The notes under the pieces: generated by a model
Told to the model about the DNA's origin: nothing
Databases searched by the model: none
What the model saw: only the letters and a program-made list of their open reading frames with translations
Source of the DNA: Chthoniobacterales bacterium
GTDB taxonomy: Bacteria > Verrucomicrobiota > Verrucomicrobiia > Chthoniobacterales > JACTMZ01
Length of the DNA: 8,389 nt
Reading direction: 5' to 3'
Assembly (NCBI GenBank): GCA_017853515.1
Contig: JAFMJK010000084.1
Span: forward strand, 1-8,389
Position numbers and translations under genes: made by a program
Shown: positions 1 through 5,819 of the stretch, piece by piece
How the letters are laid out: every line of letters begins with the position of its first letter
How positions within the stretch are numbered: position 1 is the stretch's first letter

Positions 1-658
1 TCGCGCCGCTCTCCGTGGCCACTTCGAGCGGTCCTGGCCCTTGGGCGAACCACGCGGGAAACACCATCCATCCGTTCTCGACCTGATATTGCACGATCTG
101 TCCGAGGTTGAGCGTGCCGGTGATCATGAAGACGGGAATGACCGAAAGCCCGAGTGCGAGCTCGTAGGAGATCATCTGCGAACTCGAGCGGATGCCGCCG
201 AGGAACGGGTATTTCGAGTTCGAGGCCCAGCCGGCGAGGACGATTCCGTAAACACCGAGCGACGAGACGGCAAAGACCCAGAGCACGCCGATGTCGACGT
301 TGGCGATGACCATGGGGACGCCGAAGAGCGTGCTGCCGAAGGGCAGAACGCCGAGCACGAGAATGGCCGGGACCATGGCGAGGCTCGGCGCGATGCTGAA
401 ATAGAATTTGTTCACCCCGGCCGGGACGAAGTTTTCTTTGAGCAGAAGTTTGACTCCGTCGGCCACCGGCTGGATGAGGCCGGCCCAGCCGACGCGGTTG
501 GGCCCGACCCGGTCCTGGATGAAAGCGCTGACCTTGCGCTCGGCCCAGACCGAGTAGGCGACCATGGTCAGGACGATGCCGAGAATGACCGAGGTTTTGA
601 GCACCGAGGTCCAGACGAGAAAAATCTCGGGCTGAAGGAAGAGTTCGAGGCTCGGCAT
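1..658 (-). CDS. nuoH: NADH-quinone oxidoreductase subunit H (complex I), N-terminal part
   Basis: NuoH is the membrane subunit of respiratory complex I that helps form the quinone-binding chamber and links the peripheral arm to the proton-pumping arm. Reading the minus strand from the ATG at 656-658 gives 219 uninterrupted residues, open at the window edge; the full family length is about 330-350, so the C-terminal third is missing. The protein begins MPSLELFLQPEIF, followed by a first membrane segment ending at WAERK (residues 38-42). Then comes the family signature FIQDRVGPNRVGW (about 46-58), an amphipathic stretch with NFVPAGVNKFYFSIAPS, further hydrophobic segments, and the second signature GWASNSKYPFLGG followed by SSSQMISYELALGLS. 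An in-frame TAA lies upstream of the ATG, and I see no clear Shine-Dalgarno. The gene is transcribed away from the secretion cluster and is the first gene of its unit, so its usual 5' neighbour nuoG is not adjacent. Identity is very secure; the start is well supported. Confidence 0.96.
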   Translation of the reverse strand, partial: MPSLELFLQPEIFLVWTSVLKTSVILGIVLTMVAYSVWAERKVSAFIQDRVGPNRVGWAGLIQPVADGVKLLLKENFVPAGVNKFYFSIAPSLAMVPAILVLGVLPFGSTLFGVPMVIANVDIGVLWVFAVSSLGVYGIVLAGWASNSKYPFLGGIRSSSQMISYELALGLSVIPVFMITGTLNLGQIVQYQVENGWMVFPAWFAQGPGPLEVATESGA

Positions 659-676
659 AAACGAAAAGTGCGGCCC

Positions 677-739
677 AAGCCGCTGGATCCACAATTATCT
701 TCGGAGGCGGCTTTCTTCAATCCCAAAGCGGGGCCGCTT
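677..739. repeat. Inverted repeats in the nuoH / secretion-cluster intergenic region
   Basis: Two inverted repeats lie between the divergent genes. AAGCCGC (677-683) pairs with GCGGCTT (707-713) across 23 bases and brackets the candidate nuoH -10 box. The near-palindrome AAGCGGGGCCGCTT (726-739) has 6-base arms around a central GG. All carry the same AAGC(C)GC/GC(G)GCTT core. They could be operator half-sites shared by the two divergent units, but in GC-rich DNA such short repeats can arise by chance and no known regulator is implied. Confidence 0.3.
694..720 (-). promoter_or_regulatory. Candidate sigma-70-type promoter for nuoH
   Basis: On the minus strand a TTGAAG box (plus coordinates 715-720) is followed 15 bases later by GATAAT (694-699), which matches five of six positions of the TATAAT consensus. 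The start site would fall near 687, leaving a leader of about 29 bases before the nuoH ATG. The 15-base spacing is shorter than the ideal 17 and the -35 box is only 4/6, so this is weak. Its position, in the only AT-richer patch of the divergent intergenic region, is the main reason to list it. Confidence 0.3.
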
Positions 740-764
740 GACGGCATCGGGCGGTGCGCTTTGC

Positions 765-1640
765 ATGGTGGCGATGTGGCTCACGGTTTTGCGGAGGATT
801 CTTTTCTCGTTCGCCCTGCTCCTCCTGTGCGGGGTCACCTTTCTGGTCGGCGCATTTGTGGCGCGGTCCAACGCGCCGGACAGCCGTCCCTTGGAACTTC
901 CACAGACACCGGCCGAACAGGTGCGGCGGGCGAAGCAATTGATCGAGGAAGCGCTGGCCGCGCGCTTCGAGGGCGACAACAAGGAAGCGCTGCGGCTTTT
1001 CGACGAAGCGGCCGCGGCCGATCCTTCGCTCCAAGGGCTGGATTACCAGCGGGGACTGACCTTTCTTTTCGATGGAGATTTTGTCTCGGCGGAGAACGCT
1101 GCCAACATTTCGCTGGGAAAAGCGGAGGAAGAAGCCAACGCCTACGCGCTGCTTGTCCTGTGTGCGGCGGCCCGGGCGGGGGCCGGCGACACGACCGATC
1201 CCGCGCAAGTCGAGGAGTGGGCCGGCAAATCGCGAACTAAGGATCCGCTCGGTCCGTTCGTTCACTATGCGATGGGCGAATACACCCGGGCCATCGGCCA
1301 ACCGCGTTCGGCGGTCGAACATTACCGCAAGGCCCTGGAGCGAGTCTCCGCGGCCGACAGCTTTCTCGTCGCCACGGTAAAGGCGGGGCTGTCGGGGCTT
1401 CGCCTGCGCCAAGACACTGACGCGAAGCCGGTTATGCCTGCAATGGACGACGGGAACGTGCCGCCCGAGTGGCTGTTTTTTGCGGCCGGCGAGGCGCTTT
1501 TGCAGGGGGACAAGGCGACCGCCGGGGCCTTTCTGGCCCGCGCGCAGAAAGTGGTGCGCCCCGAGATTTTTGCCGCCCTTTTGAAAGATTCCTTCTTCCA
1601 GGATTACTTGCCCGAGGGTATACCAAACAACCCGCAGTAA
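765..1640 (+). CDS. Membrane-anchored TPR-like protein of unknown function
   Basis: The predicted product is 291 residues from the ATG at 765. Residues about 10-30 (RRILFSFALLLLCGVTFLVG) form one hydrophobic segment preceded by two arginines, so by the positive-inside rule the C-terminal part should face the periplasm. The rest is alpha-helical and alanine-rich with TPR-like helix pairs: AARFEGDNKEALRLFDEA followed by ADPSLQ, YQRGLTFLFDGDFVSAEN, VHYAMGEYTRAIGQPRSAVE followed by HYRKALE, and a last one near FFAAGEALLQGDKATAGAFL. TPR units usually hold protein partners together. The gene is first in the plus-strand cluster and sits 13 bases before the next gene, which suggests a role with the secretion system (scaffold or pilotin-like helper), but that is inferred from position only. 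Possible starts are TTG 738, ATG 765 and ATG 774. I chose 765 because a partial GGGCGG lies upstream (749-754) and TTG 738 sits inside an inverted repeat. Confidence 0.8.
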   Translation: MVAMWLTVLRRILFSFALLLLCGVTFLVGAFVARSNAPDSRPLELPQTPAEQVRRAKQLIEEALAARFEGDNKEALRLFDEAAAADPSLQGLDYQRGLTFLFDGDFVSAENAANISLGKAEEEANAYALLVLCAAARAGAGDTTDPAQVEEWAGKSRTKDPLGPFVHYAMGEYTRAIGQPRSAVEHYRKALERVSAADSFLVATVKAGLSGLRLRQDTDAKPVMPAMDDGNVPPEWLFFAAGEALLQGDKATAGAFLARAQKVVRPEIFAALLKDSFFQDYLPEGIPNNPQ

Positions 1641-1653
1641 CTCAGATTCCCCC

Positions 1654-2787
1654 ATGAGCAAAACGTCGCGCTTCGTCTTTCTTGTCGCGTGCCTCATCAC
1701 GGTCCTGACCGTCCAGGCGGTGCAGGCGCAGAGCAACGATGCGGTTTTCACTGTCGATCTTCCTTTCGATGCGGGCCAACCCATACCCGCGTGGATGCAC
1801 GGCCCGCCGGTCTCGCCCCCGGGTCACGGCGCACGCGTGGCCTTCCGGCTCTCGCCGCCCTCCGGTCGCGATCTGCTTTTGCAATTCGTCTTCGAGGAGG
1901 CCGAGGGTGCCGCGTTGCGCGTCGAGTGGTTGCGCGACGGCAGCAGCACGCCGGTGGTCATCTCGCACGACTTGTGCGAGGGATTGGGTGTGCCGAACCA
2001 GCGCCAATTGCTGATCAGCGCGTCGAACCTCGGCGGGAACGGCACACTGCTTCTGCAGGGCGGGGGCAAATTGAATCTCAACCGCGTGAAATTCGAGTGG
2101 GTTTCCGAACGCACCATGCTCGCCTCCTCGTCGCGCTACGTCCCGGTCGTGGTGACGGCTTCACGCCTGACATTGATGGAAGCGGACGTCGATGGCGGTC
2201 CCCGTCTCGCCCTTCAGGATGAATGGCGCGATCGCGTTGTGCGCGCGGCGCTCACGGAAAAAGCCGAACCTCTCACCCCGTCTCTCACCCTCCTGCCCAC
2301 CCTCGAACAAGCGCCCGCGCAGGCACGCTTCGAAGCGCTGATCGCGGGAGTTTATCTCGATCAGGAAGTCTGGCTTGTCGTCAACGACCACGAGGTCGGA
2401 CCGTTGGCCATCGACGTCCCCACGCTGGAGGATCCCGGCCATCTCGGATTGGCGGGGCGGGAGACGGAGTTTGCCGGATGGCGCCGGGGAAACATCCACG
2501 TGCCGGCCCATTTGCTTTTGCCGGGCGACAATTCGGTCCTGCTCGAGTTGCGCTCGCCGGTCAATGCGGGCTACCGCAACCGCGCTTTTCTGCGCGATGC
2601 CGTCCTCGAACTCAGCTATCCGCCGCCAGCGCGCGAACCCGACCTCACCATGCCGGTGCGCGACCTGCCGTCCTCCGCTCCCGACGAGACCGCAGCCGAC
2701 GAATCTCTCCCGCCGGTTGTCTCCACCCCGGCCGCTCCCGGTCAGGTGCTGCAGGAGTTCTGGAACAGCGGTGGCGGCTCGCTCTGA
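1654..2787 (+). CDS. Exported protein with probable jelly-roll (galactose-binding-like) beta domains
   Basis: This is a 377-residue protein that I do not recognise by name. It has a clear export signal: basic n-region MSKTSR, hydrophobic core, and a likely signal peptidase I site after VQA (residue 25). An LVAC motif at 10-13 resembles a lipobox but is followed by more hydrophobic residues, so lipidation is less likely. The mature part is rich in alternating hydrophobic strands. Residues about 30-150 look like one beta domain ending in LLLQGGGKLNLNRVKFEW. Residues about 215-315 look like a second, with WLVVNDHEVGPL (240-251) and HLLLPGDNSVLLEL (286-299). The pattern of a strand with a VN-G turn followed by LLPG-N-V-L-L is typical of galactose-binding-like or sugar-binding jelly rolls, but this is fold-level inference. 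A Pro/Ser/Asp-rich tail (about 317-365) follows. No Shine-Dalgarno is visible before the ATG. It lies between the TPR gene and gspG, so it could be a secretion accessory or surface factor. Confidence 0.8.
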   Translation: MSKTSRFVFLVACLITVLTVQAVQAQSNDAVFTVDLPFDAGQPIPAWMHGPPVSPPGHGARVAFRLSPPSGRDLLLQFVFEEAEGAALRVEWLRDGSSTPVVISHDLCEGLGVPNQRQLLISASNLGGNGTLLLQGGGKLNLNRVKFEWVSERTMLASSSRYVPVVVTASRLTLMEADVDGGPRLALQDEWRDRVVRAALTEKAEPLTPSLTLLPTLEQAPAQARFEALIAGVYLDQEVWLVVNDHEVGPLAIDVPTLEDPGHLGLAGRETEFAGWRRGNIHVPAHLLLPGDNSVLLELRSPVNAGYRNRAFLRDAVLELSYPPPAREPDLTMPVRDLPSSAPDETAADESLPPVVSTPAAPGQVLQEFWNSGGGSL

Positions 2788-2839
2788 CCGCCTTTGACAA
2801 GGATCGGCCGCCCGCGCAAGGTGGTTTCCTAATATTTCC

Positions 2840-3310
2840 ATGCAATCTCCGTCTAACTCTTTGATGTCTCAACGTTCTTCCCGTCTCCGGGCCGGCCGCG
2901 CCGGTTACACCCTCATCGAGATCATGACCGTGCTCATGATCATCGCCGTTCTGGTCGGCTCGGTCATTTACCTGCTCGTCGGCAACGTCGACGTGGCCAG
3001 AACCGGGCGTGTCGACGCAGATTTTCAGGCCATCACCACGCAGTTGCGCACTTACGAAATGATGAATATGCGCATGCCGAGCACTTCGCAGGGGCTCGAA
3101 GCACTGGTCAAACGCCCGGGAGGCGAGCCGGCTCCGCGGCGTTGGATCCAGCTGCTCGAGCGCGTGCCGCTCGACCCTTGGGGCGAGCCCTACCAATACA
3201 GCAATCCCGGCAAATTGAATCCCCGCGGCTTCGATCTGGTCTCCAAAGGCCCCGACCGCCAACTTGGCACGGAGGACGACATCAACAACCAGACCTCGGC
3301 CGGAAACTGA
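2840..3310 (+). CDS. gspG: Type II secretion major pseudopilin GspG
   Basis: GspG is the main subunit of the T2SS pseudopilus, the periplasmic helical fibre that pushes substrates through the secretin. The 156-residue product has a basic leader ending in RAG, then YTLIEIMTVLMIIAVLVG. Cleavage by prepilin peptidase is expected between G22 and Y23, with the conserved Glu at +5 (E27). Downstream are GspG hallmarks: STSQGLEALV (81-90), PLDPWGEPYQYSNPG (110-124), and GFDLVSKGPD followed by GTEDDINN (143-150). In characterised GspG proteins the corresponding acidic C-terminal loop binds calcium. Length and layout are normal for the family. The start at 2840 has only a distant AAGGTGG (2818-2824, 15 bases away); an in-frame ATG at 2864 would give a 14-residue leader and is an equally reasonable start. 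A 52-base gap, the longest in the plus-strand cluster, separates it from the previous gene. I see no terminator hairpin in that gap. Confidence 0.95.
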   Translation: MQSPSNSLMSQRSSRLRAGRAGYTLIEIMTVLMIIAVLVGSVIYLLVGNVDVARTGRVDADFQAITTQLRTYEMMNMRMPSTSQGLEALVKRPGGEPAPRRWIQLLERVPLDPWGEPYQYSNPGKLNPRGFDLVSKGPDRQLGTEDDINNQTSAGN

Positions 3311-3329
3311 CGGCCGGCGGTCCGCGGCC

Positions 3330-3815
3330 ATGAGATCGGTGCGGCAATTTTCCGGTCGGCCGCGCGGCTACACCCTCATCGAGATCGCGCTCGTCCTCGC
3401 GATCATGGTGATGATCATCGGCGCGGCGGTGCCTCTTTCCTCCGGCTTCATGCGCGAGCAGCGCCTGCGCGATCCCGTGCGCGAACTGCTTGTCCTGGCC
3501 AAAACCGCGCGCACCGAAGCAATGACCACCGGTCGCGCGACCGGGGTCGTTTTCGGAAAGAAGGGCTTCGGCCTCCTTCGTGCCGGCTCCGAGGAGCCCA
3601 GCGACACCTACACGCTCCCCCGCGGCATGTCTTATGTCATTCGTCCTTTCGGATCGGAGAAGGCCGCGAAACCGGACGGACAGACTTGGATTTTCCAACC
3701 CACGGGACTGTGCGAGCCGGTCGTTTTTCGTCTGGAGGAAGATGATGCCTGGATCGAAGTGGCCTTCGATCCGCTGACCGCCAACATCGGCGAGGAGTCT
3801 TACAACATCCCGTGA
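3330..3815 (+). CDS. gspH: Type II secretion minor pseudopilin, GspH-like
   Basis: GspH is a minor pseudopilin thought to connect the tip complex to the GspG fibre. From the ATG at 3330 the product is 161 residues. It has a short basic leader MRSVRQFSGRPRG, cleavage expected after G13, and the mature start YTLIEIALVLAIMVMIIGAA with Glu at +5 (E18). After the hydrophobic helix come RDPVRELLVLAKTARTEAM, typical of the GspH/FimT-type helix, and a beta-rich C-terminal part (GVVFGKKGFGLL, MSYVIRPFG, WIFQPTG, DDAWIEVAFDP). The open frame extends upstream into gspG, but that part lacks a sensible leader, so 3330 is preferred. It starts 19 bases after the gspG stop. The assignment as H rests on the prepilin motif, the FimT-like segment and the position directly after gspG; the globular part alone is too divergent for me to be certain. 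Confidence 0.87.
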   Translation: MRSVRQFSGRPRGYTLIEIALVLAIMVMIIGAAVPLSSGFMREQRLRDPVRELLVLAKTARTEAMTTGRATGVVFGKKGFGLLRAGSEEPSDTYTLPRGMSYVIRPFGSEKAAKPDGQTWIFQPTGLCEPVVFRLEEDDAWIEVAFDPLTANIGEESYNIP

Positions 3816-4195
3816 GAACGCGCGGCTTCACTTTGCTCGAGGTGCTTATCGCGCTCGGCATGTTCGTGCTGGCGGTCGGCGGATTGGCGCTCGCCCTCGA
3901 CCGCGCCTTCTCCGCGAGCATCATCCTGCGGAGGGACGACGAAATCCGCCAGCAGATCGAATCGCTCATCGATCAGGCGATGATCCTGCCGATGGACACG
4001 CTGCAACAGGGGTTGGAAAGCGGACCCGACGCCATCGGCGCGAAATACTCCACGGTGGCCGAGCCGGTGGAGGACCTGGTCAACAAAGACGAGGAAGCGC
4101 TCGGCGGGATCTGGAAGATCACGGTGCGCGCCGCGTGGGAGGAGGGCGGCGAGGAGCAGGAATGGAAAGAGGAATTTCTCCGTTACCAACCATGA
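3812..4195 (+). CDS. gspI: Type II secretion minor pseudopilin GspI
   Basis: GspI is a small pseudopilin of the trimeric tip (I-J-K) that starts pseudopilus assembly. The start is a GTG at 3812 whose last bases overlap the gspH stop (GTGA), giving 127 residues, normal for the family. The leader is only five residues (MRTRG), followed by FTLLEVLIALGMFVLAVGGLAL. Cleavage is expected after G5 and the conserved Glu is E10 (+5). The FTLLEVLIAL form is the usual GspI signature. The helix continues through ALDRAFSASIILRRDDEIRQ, and a short C-terminal beta part contains GGIWKITVRAAWEEGGEEQE, matching the W-x-V-x-V-x-W style ending of GspI proteins. A GAGGAG (3792-3797) lies 14 bases upstream, too far to be a good ribosome site, so translational coupling to gspH is likely. 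Confidence 0.87.
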   Translation: MRTRGFTLLEVLIALGMFVLAVGGLALALDRAFSASIILRRDDEIRQQIESLIDQAMILPMDTLQQGLESGPDAIGAKYSTVAEPVEDLVNKDEEALGGIWKITVRAAWEEGGEEQEWKEEFLRYQP

Positions 4196-4893
4196 AACGG
4201 CCCGGCACCATCGGATCGCGCAGCGGTTTCACCATGATCGAAATGACCGTGGTGCTGGTCATTTTCGTGCTGTTGGCCGGCGGGATCTACACCGTGGTCA
4301 ACGCCGCGATCAGTGCGTCCGCCGTCCTGTCCGAGGAAAACCTGCGTCACCAGCGCCTCAACGCTTTTGTCAGCCTCCTTCGGCGCACGTTCCACAATTT
4401 GCCCGCCACGGCGCAAATCAGCGGCGGCGTGCGGAGCGACGGGAGCGGCGTCCCCGAGATCGTCTTGCGCGACGCGCCGGGGGTTTTCGCGTGGGGCACC
4501 GGCGGTCCTTCCTCGGGAACCGTCGTGCTGACGGCCGTTCCGCGCCTCGGGGGCGGCGTGCAGTTCAGCCTGCTCTCGCTGCCTTCTTCGCTCGGCGAGC
4601 AGGAGCGGCGCGACGCGATGCGCGACGGACAATGGCTGCGCCTGCTTCCGGATCTGCGCGAGGCCCGCTGGCGCTTTTATGACGAAGGACAGCAGGATTG
4701 GCGCGAGGATTGGCCGGAGGGCATGGGACGTCCGCCGCTCGTCGAGCTGAGTTTCATGGTCCTGGGCGAGGAAATCCCGCGCACTTATGTCTTTTGGTTG
4801 CCGCCGGTCAAAGAGCAGCAAGCGCCGCCGCCGGGCGAGCAACCGCCCCAAGGCGAACAACCGCCGCCCGAGCAAATCCCCGAAGCACCATGA
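4192..4893 (+). CDS. gspJ: Type II secretion minor pseudopilin GspJ with Pro-rich tail
   Basis: GspJ is the tip pseudopilin that binds GspI and GspK. The ATG at 4192 overlaps the gspI stop by four bases (ATGA) and gives 233 residues. The leader MKRPGTIGSRSG ends at G12, and the mature protein starts FTMIEMTVVLVIFVLLAGGIYTV, with Glu at +5 (E17). The body contains beta strands (VPEIVLRDAPGVFAWG, GTVVLTAVPRLGGGVQFSLL, WLRLLPDLREARWRFYDEGQ) and an ending with PLVELSFMVLGEEIPRTYVFWLPP. This resembles GspJ, where a late R-x-x-F-x-W type strand precedes the C terminus. The frame extends upstream within gspI, but that extension has no leader features. The odd part is the last 30 residues (204-233), a Pro/Gln/Glu-rich extension containing repeated GEQPP units that ordinary GspJ lacks. 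The symbol is assigned from motif plus order. Confidence 0.85.
   Translation: MKRPGTIGSRSGFTMIEMTVVLVIFVLLAGGIYTVVNAAISASAVLSEENLRHQRLNAFVSLLRRTFHNLPATAQISGGVRSDGSGVPEIVLRDAPGVFAWGTGGPSSGTVVLTAVPRLGGGVQFSLLSLPSSLGEQERRDAMRDGQWLRLLPDLREARWRFYDEGQQDWREDWPEGMGRPPLVELSFMVLGEEIPRTYVFWLPPVKEQQAPPPGEQPPQGEQPPPEQIPEAP
4822..4878 (+). repeat. Short in-frame repeat encoding GEQPP-type units at the GspJ C terminus
   Basis: The end of gspJ encodes A-PPP-GEQ-PPQ-GEQ-PPPEQ-IP. The DNA is built of degenerate 15-18 base units of the form GGCGAGCAACCGCC(C), seen at about 4834 and again with changes at about 4852. The copies have diverged at third positions, so this is an old or codon-shuffled repeat rather than a fresh tandem duplication. 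It adds a flexible, probably disordered tail. Confidence 0.55.
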
Positions 4894-5819
4894 TGAAGAA
4901 GGCATCTCCATCACCTTGCGGCGCCGCACTCCTTCTCGTGCTTTGGGCCATCGCCATCCTTTCCTTCGCCGTTCTCTGGGTGGCGGATCTGGTCAATCTC
5001 GAGCTCGCCACGAAATCGGCCGAGGCACGCGGCATGGCGGCGCGCCAGATCGCGCTGAGCGGCGTTGCGCTCGGTCTGCACCCGCAGGTCACGCGCGAGG
5101 ACATTGCTTTGCTCAATCGCGAAGTGCGCCCCGGCGAAACGATGCGCGTGCGTATCCGCGGGGAGGGCGCGCGTTTCAACATCAACCAGCTTCTCGCCCA
5201 GCAGGATCGCATTGTCCTGAAAAACCTTTTCGTTCTTTGGGGCCTCGACAGCGATGCCGCGGATGTTCTTATCGACCGATTGACCGATTGGGTCGATGAC
5301 GACATCGGGCGCCAACTCAACGGCGCGGAGCAAACCGAATACGAAGCAGCCGGCATCGTCGGCGCGCCGGCCAACAAGCCGTTCCGCTCGGTCGATGAAA
5401 TGGGACGCGTCCTCGGCATGGAGGAACTCGCGGCCTTGAAACCGGACTGGCGCGATGCCTTCACCATTTTCGGAGACGGCAAGATCGACGTGAACGAGGC
5501 GGAATCGGATGTCCTTCAGACCGCAACCGGTCTCACGCCTGAAATGACGGCGGATATCGTGCGCGTGCGGCTCGGGCCGGACGGCGAGGAGGCCACGGAA
5601 GACGACCTGCGCTTCGAGAGTGTCGACCAACTCAACGGCTGGCTGACCGCCTCGGCTTATCCGGCGGGGCAGGCCGCGGCGCGGCTCTCCACGGAGAGCA
5701 CGGTCAAAAGAATTGATAGCCGCGGCATCGTGGGGGACTGTGAAAGGCTGATTTCCGTCGTCGCCGAGTCCGGCGAAGGCGGCCAAGGTTCCAACTACCT
5801 TTTATGGGAGGAAAAGTGA
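4890..5819 (+). CDS. gspK: Type II secretion minor pseudopilin GspK
   Basis: GspK caps the pseudopilus tip and is the largest pseudopilin. The product is 309 residues from the ATG at 4890, which overlaps the gspJ stop (ATGA); a second ATG follows directly at 4893. The leader MMKKASPSPCG precedes AALLLVLWAIAILSFAVLW. Cleavage is expected after G11, and the +5 position is Leu, not Glu, which is the normal exception for GspK. After the helix come VRIRGEGARFNINQL (about 87-101), the inserted helical region with LTDWVDDDIGRQLNG and RSVDEMGRVLGMEELAAL (typical GspK helix-hairpin-like domain), then GDGKIDVNEAESDVL (195-209), equivalent to the conserved GKINVNTA-x-x-VL block. A second small helical region ends DDLRFESVDQLNGWL. 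Length fits the family (about 300-330). It is the last pseudopilin before the assembly-platform genes and overlaps gspL by four bases. Confidence 0.93.
   Translation: MMKKASPSPCGAALLLVLWAIAILSFAVLWVADLVNLELATKSAEARGMAARQIALSGVALGLHPQVTREDIALLNREVRPGETMRVRIRGEGARFNINQLLAQQDRIVLKNLFVLWGLDSDAADVLIDRLTDWVDDDIGRQLNGAEQTEYEAAGIVGAPANKPFRSVDEMGRVLGMEELAALKPDWRDAFTIFGDGKIDVNEAESDVLQTATGLTPEMTADIVRVRLGPDGEEATEDDLRFESVDQLNGWLTASAYPAGQAAARLSTESTVKRIDSRGIVGDCERLISVVAESGEGGQGSNYLLWEEK
5806..5811 (+). promoter_or_regulatory. Shine-Dalgarno site deciding the gspL start
   Basis: GGGAGG at 5806-5811 lies four bases before the GTG at 5816. Together with the four-base GTGA overlap with the gspK stop, this favours GTG 5816 over the in-frame ATG at 5804, which would place the motif inside the coding region. 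Confidence 0.6.

Noticed and set aside
738..766. TTGACG (738-743) with TTGCAT (761-766) as a promoter for the TPR gene, giving a leaderless ATG 774
   Set aside because: Spacing is 17 but the -10 box matches only three of six consensus bases; kept only as a remote possibility.
41..1240. 399-codon plus-strand open frame over nuoH and the TPR gene
   Set aside because: It runs antisense to clear nuoH signatures and out of frame with the TPR gene; the product is charged, low-complexity and lacks any domain. It is a by-product of GC-rich third positions.
717..1784. 355-codon minus-strand open frame opposite the TPR gene
   Set aside because: Composition is Arg/Gly/Pro-rich with no recognisable domain; the plus-strand frame has a membrane anchor and TPR-like helices and fits the cluster.
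2794..2835. Possible promoter before gspG: TTGACA (2794-2799) and TAATAT (2830-2835)
   Set aside because: The two boxes are 30 bases apart, far from the usual 17, and neither has a partner at correct spacing. A start at about 2842 would need translation from ATG 2864 with almost no leader.
3812..3826. Very short five-residue leader on GspI as an anomaly
   Set aside because: GspI leaders of about six residues are normal, and the GTGA overlap supports this start.
4923..4940. Missing Glu at +5 in GspK as a loss of function
   Set aside because: Lack of this Glu is the standard family feature of GspK, linked to its tip position.
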